Source: Acidobacteriota bacterium
GTDB taxonomy: Bacteria > Acidobacteriota > Thermoanaerobaculia > UBA5066
Direction: 5' to 3'
Assembly: GCA_029781975.1 (NCBI GenBank)
Contig: JAKOVQ010000033.1
Coordinates: forward strand, 124,001 to 188,000
Length of the DNA stretch: 64,000 nt
Both the position numbers and the translations under genes were made by a program. The notes under the pieces were generated by a model. That model made no database searches and was not told where the DNA came from. It was given only the letters and a program-made list of their open reading frames with translations. Shown piece after piece: positions 55,931-62,468 of this stretch. Positions within the stretch are counted from its first letter, which is position 1; every line of letters starts with the position of its first letter.

Positions 55931-57820
55931 CTAGCGAACCTCGATCGCCACCGGGTAGTCGACGCCCCCGAGGTCCCGGAACCAGTCGACCCCTTCGTGG
56001 ACGAGCCCGACCTGCAGGACGTACCTTCCCGGACCCGGCGGGGGGACCAGCGGGACGACGACCCGCGCCGCGGCGCCCGGGGGCAGCTCGCGGCCGGGAT
56101 ATCCCCGCGCCGCCATCTCCACGCCCCTGCCGGTCTCGCCGTCCCGGACCCAGTGCGCACCGAGGTGGACCGCATTCGTCCACGTCCACGCGCTCGCGTT
56201 GCGGTAGGTCGCCTCGAGGCGGCCGGGGCTCGAGCGATCCACGACGTCGGGCACCCGGACCCGCTCCCAGTCGACGCGGTAGGCGGACGGCGGCATGGGG
56301 AGGGAGAGCGCCCGCGAGAGGACGGCCACCGTCTCCGACGGGAGCTCCCGGTAGATCGAGTAGCCCGAGGCGTCGACCCGGCTCGCGGAGCACCCCGTCT
56401 CCCTCAGGTACGCGTCGAAGGAGCTCGCGAGGTCGGCCGGCAGGACGAGCGCGGGGTGGACCGCCGCCTGGACCGCCGCCTGGTAGGGCGGGTACCGGAG
56501 CATCTGGTCCGACGCGAGAGGCGTGGCCACGACCCGCTCGCGGCTCTCGAACGAGATCCGGTACGCCGCCCAGTAAGTCGTCCAGACGTGCCGGACCCCG
56601 GCGTGATCGAGCGCCGCGAGGAGGTCTCCCAGCGGAGCGACGCACCGCCCTCGGCTCGGCGCGAGAGAGCCGCAGCGAGGGGCCGCCGCGAGGCTCGAGA
56701 CGTCGAGGATCAGGACGGCGGCGCCGGCGCCGACGGCGACGGCGCGCAGCCCCGGTCGCGACCAGAGCTCGTGGAGGAGCGCTCCGAGGAGCGGTGCCAC
56801 GGTGACGTACAGCGCGACCAGGAACCGCGGTTCGCGGGGATCCAGGCGCGCGGGAAGCGCCGCCGCCGCCACCAGCGCGAGGGAGACCAGCGAGAACAGC
56901 GCCACGCCCGGGTCGCGGCGGAGGAGCCGGCTCACGCCAAAAACGGCGAGGACGGCGCCGAATGCGCCCCCGATCACCACGGCAGCCGCGCCCGCCACCC
57001 GATGGGGCGCCGTCGCGCCGACCAGGATGGGGAGCGATTCGCGGACCAGGGCGACGAGGTTCACCAGGTAACGGTCAACCGAGACCGTGGACAGCTCGGG
57101 CGCCTTCAGGCTCGCCCAGCCGTGACGAGCGTTCCAGAACCACCAGGGGAAGCTCCCCGCGGCGAACCCCGCCCCCGCCGCGAGGAGGGGAACAGGACGA
57201 CGGCCGGGGCCCGATGCGAGAAGGACCCAGAGGACCACGGCCAGGAACGCGGGAGGCGTCACCGGGCTCACCCAGAGCCCGAAGCCCCCGGCGAACCCGA
57301 GCAGGCCGAGAGAGACGACACGCGAACGCCCCGCAACCGCCCGCTCTCGATCCCACAGGGCCACCAGGAGGAGAGCCGCCGTGACGAGACACGCCGAGGC
57401 GTAATGCCCGTCCGAGGTCAGCACCTTGTAGGGGAAGAAGAACGGCGGACAGCAGAGGTACAGGGCTGCGAGGAGCGCGGGGACCGCGCTGAACGCCTTC
57501 CGGGTGGCCGTGGCCACGATCCCGACGGTCGCGGCGGAGAAGAGCACGAGCAGGCCCCTCAGCGCCGCGAACGAAGAGCCGAAGATCGCAAAGACGACGG
57601 CGAGGAGGTGCGCCTCGAACGTCCCCCCGTAGGTCGCCCCGTAGTAGAAGACGGGGTGGCCCTTCCCCTGGAGGATGTGTCGCGCCATCAACCCCACGAT
57701 CGCCTGGTCGGCGCTCGGAGGGATCCTGTCCGCGACGACGAGGAAGCCCGCCGAGAGAGCGAAGGCGGCCGCGATCAGGACGAGAGCGGCGCCGACGAGG
57801 CGATCGCTCTCCCGCCTCAA
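55931..57820 (-). CDS. GT-C-like membrane protein with C-terminal NBR1-like domain
   Basis: The protein has 629 residues. About 10 membrane segments follow an N-terminus with DRIPPSADQAIVGLMARHIL and HPVFYYGATYGGTFEAHLLA, an arrangement seen in PMT/ArnT-like GT-C proteins. After residue ~390 it is soluble: LLAALDHAGVRHVWTTYWAA and RVVATPLASDQMLRYPPYQA, then at ~530-629 an Ig/NBR1-like domain (GRLEATYRNASAWTWTNAVH, LGAHWVRDGETGRGV, YVLQVGLVHEGVDWFRDLGG). That last domain matches the lipoprotein at 42681-43190 in layout. The start is TTG at 57818-57820, 19 nt after the stop of the small secreted protein gene, with GAGGG just upstream. The reaction is unknown; transfer of a lipid-linked sugar is the best guess. 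Confidence 0.75.
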   Translation of the reverse strand: MRRESDRLVGAALVLIAAAFALSAGFLVVADRIPPSADQAIVGLMARHILQGKGHPVFYYGATYGGTFEAHLLAVVFAIFGSSFAALRGLLVLFSAATVGIVATATRKAFSAVPALLAALYLCCPPFFFPYKVLTSDGHYASACLVTAALLLVALWDRERAVAGRSRVVSLGLLGFAGGFGLWVSPVTPPAFLAVVLWVLLASGPGRRPVPLLAAGAGFAAGSFPWWFWNARHGWASLKAPELSTVSVDRYLVNLVALVRESLPILVGATAPHRVAGAAAVVIGGAFGAVLAVFGVSRLLRRDPGVALFSLVSLALVAAAALPARLDPREPRFLVALYVTVAPLLGALLHELWSRPGLRAVAVGAGAAVLILDVSSLAAAPRCGSLAPSRGRCVAPLGDLLAALDHAGVRHVWTTYWAAYRISFESRERVVATPLASDQMLRYPPYQAAVQAAVHPALVLPADLASSFDAYLRETGCSASRVDASGYSIYRELPSETVAVLSRALSLPMPPSAYRVDWERVRVPDVVDRSSPGRLEATYRNASAWTWTNAVHLGAHWVRDGETGRGVEMAARGYPGRELPPGAAARVVVPLVPPPGPGRYVLQVGLVHEGVDWFRDLGGVDYPVAIEVR

Positions 57821-57839
57821 CGGCCCTCGGAGGCGCGGG

Positions 57840-58370
57840 TCACTGGAAGTAGCCGGTGACGTCGATCAGGAGGTGGTAGGTGAACGTGTTCGGGCACTGA
57901 AAGACGCCGCCGATCACGCCGCAGCCGGCCCCGAGGACCTGGAAGTCCGGGTCGGTCCCCGGGGACGCGACGGTCCCGAGCGGGACGATCGCGCCGTTCG
58001 CGATGGTCTCGTTCTGGTAGTAGTTCGAGGTCGAGACGTTGGGAAAAGTCCCCGGGTAGGGCGCAATCCTCAGGTCGCCACCCGGCGCGTTCGGAGTGAC
58101 GATCGTGAGGTTGAGGGAGAGCGCGGTCGCGGTGGTCGGGATGCCGCAGAGGCCCCGCAGCCGGAAGGTCCGGATCGTCGCCGAGTTGATGATCCCGCCG
58201 CCCGTGCCTCCCGCCGAAGGTTGACCGGTGCGCGTGTCGTAGACGCGGCACGGGGTGACGGCGAAATACTGGTACGGCCCCGTCTGCGCGACCGCTTCCG
58301 CGGGGACCAGCACCGCCAGCAAGAGTCCGCCCACCAGGACACCGGCGTTCCGCTTCAGGCTCTCGAACAT
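57840..58370 (-). CDS. small secreted protein made of one PCR-DTR module
   Basis: The protein has 176 residues from the ATG at 58368-58370, which has AAAAGGAG 6 nt upstream; an in-frame ATG at 58391 lacks this. A signal peptide covers residues ~1-30 (GVLVGGLLLAVLVPAEAVAQ). The rest is one module: YFAVTPCRVYDTRTG, FRLRGLCGIPTTATALSLNL, and ending LLIDVTGYFQ. Compared with the other three copies in the window it carries an extra ~20-residue insertion with two more cysteines (VLGAGCGVIGGVFQCPNTFT). It shows that the module can be exported alone. The function is unknown. Confidence 0.8.
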   Translation of the reverse strand: MFESLKRNAGVLVGGLLLAVLVPAEAVAQTGPYQYFAVTPCRVYDTRTGQPSAGGTGGGIINSATIRTFRLRGLCGIPTTATALSLNLTIVTPNAPGGDLRIAPYPGTFPNVSTSNYYQNETIANGAIVPLGTVASPGTDPDFQVLGAGCGVIGGVFQCPNTFTYHLLIDVTGYFQ

Positions 58371-58400
58371 GGCAGGCTCCTTTTCAGGCAAAGGGAATTC

Positions 58401-59822
58401 TCATTTGAAGTAGCCGGCGACGTCAATCAGGACGTCCGCGGCCCCTGCCGAAGACTCGTTCCGGAGCGCGATCGTCCCCGACCCGGACGAGCTCAGCATG
58501 ATCACGGCGTTGTTGGCGCGGGTCCGCCCGGCCCTGAAGCTCAGGAGAGTCGCGTCGGACGGTGAACCGTCCCCCGGAAACCCTTTGAGGGCTCCGGGGC
58601 CGGGGGCGTTGACCGATGTGACGTTCAGGGCCACCGCCTTCGCGTCGGCAGGGACACCGCAGATCCCCGCGACCGCCACGACCCTCTCGGTCGAGGCGAG
58701 GAGGGCGGGTCCTCCCCTGGGACCCGGAGGGTCACGGGTGTCGAGGAGCCGGCACGGCGTCAGCGGCTGGAAGGACCCCGGCCCGGACACGCCCGCCACC
58801 GCGGGCTTCCACCCCAGCTGGATCACCTCGAAGTCCGAGGCGTGGAGGCTGGCGAACGCCGGGTTCAGGACGCCGTTGTCCCACCGTGTGTCGTAGGTCC
58901 CCTGGATGTACATGTCCGACCCGTTGTCCGCCAGGATCAGGCCGTAGGTCTTCATCGCCTGGAAGATCTTCCGGACCGGGGCGGCGAAGCCGGAGATGTC
59001 CACCGCCTGCTTCAGCCGGAGCCTGAGGCCGAGCGGGGGGCGAGCGGAGCCCGAGCCGGACGGGGCGTTGTGCGAGGCGGGGAAAACGTAGCCGTTCGAC
59101 GTCTGGAGGGTGAACCGGAGCGCGTGGCGGATCGGGTCGGTGCCGAAGGCCTCGTCGTACCGGACGAGCCCGGGGAGGATGGCCAGGCCGGCCGCGTCGG
59201 CGCTCGTCCAGCCGTCGGGCCTCCTCTGGATCGAGTCGAGGGGGAAGACCGCCCCCGAGCCGGCCTGCCACGAGCACGAGGGGGAGGTCGCCGGCCGGCA
59301 GCGTGTGTTCCAGGTCTCGAACAGGAGCCGGTGGTCCACGTCGACGATCAGCATGTGCTTGTCGCCGCCGACGTTCGCGTTCCCCGGATATCCCCCTTCG
59401 ATCCACTTCGACTGCGTCTTCGCGGCGGCCGGAATCGGGTAGCCGGCCGGGCGGCCGGGCGCCCCGACGTCGCTCTCGTCCACGTAGTCGAAGGCCACCG
59501 GCTCGAGGGCCTCCGCCGCCGCCCCCGACACGGTCACGTAGACCATCCCGTAGATCTCCGGCGACGGGCTCGAGTCCCCTCCGAAGTCGGGGTGGAGCGC
59601 GGCGTTGCGGGAGAAGAAGTCGAAGCGCGTCCCGTTCGGCTCGAGGGGGGCCGAGGAGACGTCGACGTTCCACCAGCTGTCGGGGGGGAAGAGAGGAAGA
59701 GGGCCGGGCAGGCTTCCGCCACGCGTGGCCTGGGCGGCCGCCGGCGGGGCCAGCGCGAGCGCCGCCGCGAGGAGGAGACCCCGCGGCACCGCTCCGCTAC
59801 GGGGTCGGGACGTAATACCCAT
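58401..59822 (-). CDS. secreted protein: conserved SWWN domain plus PCR-DTR module
   Basis: The protein has 473 residues. A signal peptide lies at ~14-31 (GLLLAAALALAPPAAAQA). The N-terminal domain (~35-345) belongs to a family I know only as hypothetical: LPLFPPDSWWNVDVSSAPLE, LHPDFGG, SKWIEGGYPGNANVGGDKHM, WQAGSGAVFPLDSIQRRPDG, WTSADAAGLAILPGLVRYDE, HALRFTLQTSNGYVFPASHN, LGLRLRLKQAVDISGF and LILADNGSDMYIQG. The many invariant-looking His, Asp, Trp and Gly residues hint at an enzyme. The module at ~349-473 starts FQPLTPCRLLDTRD and ends LIDVAGYFK. The ATG at 59820-59822 lies inside the 3' end of the protease gene (26-nt overlap); a GTG at 59787-59789 would avoid the overlap and still keep the signal peptide core. 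Confidence 0.8.
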   Translation of the reverse strand: MGITSRPRSGAVPRGLLLAAALALAPPAAAQATRGGSLPGPLPLFPPDSWWNVDVSSAPLEPNGTRFDFFSRNAALHPDFGGDSSPSPEIYGMVYVTVSGAAAEALEPVAFDYVDESDVGAPGRPAGYPIPAAAKTQSKWIEGGYPGNANVGGDKHMLIVDVDHRLLFETWNTRCRPATSPSCSWQAGSGAVFPLDSIQRRPDGWTSADAAGLAILPGLVRYDEAFGTDPIRHALRFTLQTSNGYVFPASHNAPSGSGSARPPLGLRLRLKQAVDISGFAAPVRKIFQAMKTYGLILADNGSDMYIQGTYDTRWDNGVLNPAFASLHASDFEVIQLGWKPAVAGVSGPGSFQPLTPCRLLDTRDPPGPRGGPALLASTERVVAVAGICGVPADAKAVALNVTSVNAPGPGALKGFPGDGSPSDATLLSFRAGRTRANNAVIMLSSSGSGTIALRNESSAGAADVLIDVAGYFK

Positions 59823-62238
59823 TCACGTCCAGGATGAAGTGGACCGAGGCGGCCGCGCCGTTGAAGACGTTGAACGTCTGGGTCCCGTTGGTCGACAGGA
59901 GGAGGTGCGCGTTGTTCGCGATGGTCCTCCCGGCCGGGAACGAATTGGCGCTCGGCCGGGGACTGGGGAGAAGGCCGTTGCCCGGGAAGAGGACCAGCTC
60001 TCCGGCGGCACCGGGCTGGGTGACGGTGACGTTGACCGACAGCGCCGTCGCGTTCGCCGGGACCGAGCAACGGCCGGGGACGGAGAAGAGCCTCGTCGCC
60101 CCCGCGACGAGGGCCGGCGAGGCGGCGTCCGACCCGGTCGTGTTGCGCGTGTCGAAGAGCCGGCACGGGGGCAGGGTGTAGAAGCGCGACGCCGATGGGA
60201 CGGGGGTGTAGAAGAACGCGTTGGTCAGGGTCGCCGGAGAGAGGCCCGACACGGTGACGACGACGTCGACGAGCTGCGAGGTCGCGTGGGGCGGCGTCAC
60301 CGCCGTGATCGTCGTCGCGTTGACGACGACGACCGAGGTCGCGCTCGCCCCTCCGATCGAGACGGTCGTGGGAGCGGCGAAGCCGGAGCCGGTGATCGTC
60401 ACGGCCGTCCCTCCCGTGAGGCGCCCGGTGTTCGGGGAGATCGCGGAGACGCTCGCGCCGGCGCCGTAGCTGAACCCGCCGGCCTTCGTCGCGGTCTGGA
60501 AGTCGGGGTTCATCACGACGACGTCGACGGCGCCCGCGTTCGTGGCCGAGGGCGTGGTCGCCGTGAGCTGCGTCGAGCCGTTGAAGACGACGCTCGCGGC
60601 AGCCTTCGCGTTCACCGACGCCCCGAAGACGTCGTTCGACGGCAGGTCGACGAAGGCGACGGCCGCGCCGTTGACGAAGTTGGTCCCGGTGATGGTCACC
60701 GACGTCCCGCCGGCGAGGCCCCCCGAGGAGGGCGAGACCGTCGAGATCGTCGGGGCGGCCGGGACGACGCCGCCGCTCAGGGTGGCGAGGCAGGAGGCGG
60801 TCGCCACCTCGGTCAGGACCGAGTCGATGCCGAACGGGTCGGCGGGGTTGTCGGTGATCGATCGCGAGTGGAAGACGAGGTTGCGGGGCGTGCAACCGAT
60901 CATGTGGCAGTAGCTCATCAGCGTCCCGTTCGTCTGGACGCCGTTGAAGGTGAGGGTTCCCGGGCAGCCGAGCGCCGACCCGCAGGAGGGACCGCCGTTG
61001 GTCTCCGGGGTGAGGCACGAGTCGATCGGCGGCGTTCCGTAGTAGCAGTTATGCGTGTGGAAGTCGCCGAAGTTGTGCCCCACCTCGTGGGCCAGGATCC
61101 CGAGGTCCGCCGTGACGCCGAAGGCCCCCGTGAAGAGCTGGTCGACGCTGTACCCCGAGCCGGAGCAGAGGGCCGCGATCCAGCCGATCCCCGAGGCCGA
61201 GTTGCTGCTCCCCTGCTTCCCGGAGAGGAGCGCCGCCACCGCGCGCCGGACCACCGTCCGCGGGTAGTTCGTCTCCCAGTAGCTGGTGAACTCGTTCAGC
61301 TTCGCGGTGTCGGCGGTTCCCATGGTGTCGGCGTACGGGTCGCTCGGTTCCCCCACGCGGAGGATCGTGTAGCCCTGCAGGACCTTGACCCCGTTCCCGC
61401 TCCCGGAGCCGACGTCGCGTTCGTAGATGACGGACATGCCCGCGACGAGCGAGGCGATGTAGTTCGTGGCATCGGTGGTGTTGTTCCCGAATCGGAGGTT
61501 GAGATACTCGGCATCGGTGTCGAACGCGATCACGGCCGACTTCGTCAGGGTACCGAGCGCCCCGACCGTCTGGCTCGGCCTCTCGTCCGACACCCGCTCC
61601 TTCGCGACGCCCCGCCTCCCCCGCTCCAGGAAGGCGAGGTCGCTTTCGTCCACGGAGCAGCGCCACTCCGGGACCATGCCGTCCACCCGGAAGGCGGCCA
61701 CCGGGGCGAGGCGCGAACGAATCCCCGACCCGCGCTCAGGCGGCTCGAGCGCGAGCGTGCCCTCCGGCCCCGTCGTCAGGCCGCCCACCGAGAGCGTGTC
61801 CGGATCGACCCAGACGGTCAGGGACGCTCCCTGCCGGCCTCCGCCGACGACCGCGCCTCGATAGAAAGCCAGCCGCGAGCAGGGGGCGTCACGCTCGACA
61901 CCGTTCTCGATCACGACGATCCGGGCGTCCGGCGCGTAGACGTCGAACCGGCGCAGGAGGACCGGTGCGCGAACCCCCGGCGCGATCGGCCACGAGTCGG
62001 CCTGGATCGACTCCTCCGGCGCGAGCGCGAGGAGCGACGCGACCGTCAGGTCGTCGAACGCGACGAGCTCCATCGGGGAACGGCCGTCCGGGGCGTCGAC
62101 GATCGGGCCGAGCGGGACTTCGGGAAGCCGATCGAGGCGGTCGGCCGGCGGGGACGCCTGGACGGAAGCGGGACACAGGACGAGGACGGCCGCAACCCAG
62201 AGGGCGGCCGCGCACCTCGCGATTCTCTCTCGAGCCAT
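59797..62238 (-). CDS. secreted M12B-type zinc metalloprotease with IPT/TIG and PCR-DTR domains
   Basis: The protein has 813 residues. A signal peptide is at ~8-28 (CAAALWVAAVLVLCPASVQA), with a propeptide-like region to ~235. The catalytic domain (~240-490) opens SAVIAFDTDAEYLNLRFGNN and carries the zinc motif HEVGHNFGDFH (residues 384-394, codons from 61089 down) and the metzincin Met-turn LMSYCH, as in reprolysin/ADAM-like peptidases. Several cysteines (NCYYGTPPIDSCLTPETNGG) suggest disulfides. Two IPT/TIG domains follow (~500-680: SGGLAGGTSVTITGTNF and TGRLTGGTAVTITGSGF), then the C-terminal module (~683-813: LPPCRLFDTRN to LDVNGYY). Probably an exported peptidase. The ATG is preceded by GGGGAGGGGACC. 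It is the first gene of a minus-strand run of secreted and membrane proteins. Confidence 0.9.
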   Translation of the reverse strand: MARERIARCAAALWVAAVLVLCPASVQASPPADRLDRLPEVPLGPIVDAPDGRSPMELVAFDDLTVASLLALAPEESIQADSWPIAPGVRAPVLLRRFDVYAPDARIVVIENGVERDAPCSRLAFYRGAVVGGGRQGASLTVWVDPDTLSVGGLTTGPEGTLALEPPERGSGIRSRLAPVAAFRVDGMVPEWRCSVDESDLAFLERGRRGVAKERVSDERPSQTVGALGTLTKSAVIAFDTDAEYLNLRFGNNTTDATNYIASLVAGMSVIYERDVGSGSGNGVKVLQGYTILRVGEPSDPYADTMGTADTAKLNEFTSYWETNYPRTVVRRAVAALLSGKQGSSNSASGIGWIAALCSGSGYSVDQLFTGAFGVTADLGILAHEVGHNFGDFHTHNCYYGTPPIDSCLTPETNGGPSCGSALGCPGTLTFNGVQTNGTLMSYCHMIGCTPRNLVFHSRSITDNPADPFGIDSVLTEVATASCLATLSGGVVPAAPTISTVSPSSGGLAGGTSVTITGTNFVNGAAVAFVDLPSNDVFGASVNAKAAASVVFNGSTQLTATTPSATNAGAVDVVVMNPDFQTATKAGGFSYGAGASVSAISPNTGRLTGGTAVTITGSGFAAPTTVSIGGASATSVVVVNATTITAVTPPHATSQLVDVVVTVSGLSPATLTNAFFYTPVPSASRFYTLPPCRLFDTRNTTGSDAASPALVAGATRLFSVPGRCSVPANATALSVNVTVTQPGAAGELVLFPGNGLLPSPRPSANSFPAGRTIANNAHLLLSTNGTQTFNVFNGAAASVHFILDVNGYYVPTP

Positions 62239-62468
62239 GGTCCCCTCCCCGGGCCCTAAGGGACGATCCAGCCGGTCATCGGGTCCGATACCCGTAGTGT
62301 AGTGCCGCGAGGGAAGCGGATTCCAACGCGGCCCGGTGCCGCCGGAGGATCCCCGCTTTCCCCCTGCGCGTCCATGCGACCGGGGGCGAGGCGGCGCCCG
62401 CCGGGTCTAGCCCGGCCTCGACCCCGGGCCAGTGTTCCCCGGCGCCGGCCGCGCATACTCTCGTCCGC
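62239..62468. other. intergenic region between divergent protease and GH44 genes
   Basis: This 230-nt stretch shows no gene. It should hold the promoters of both flanking genes. Minus-strand ACTACACTACGGGTAT and plus-strand GCATACTCTCG are weak -10 candidates; the latter ends about 10 nt before the GTG at 62469, so the GH44 message could be nearly leaderless. Confidence 0.5.
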
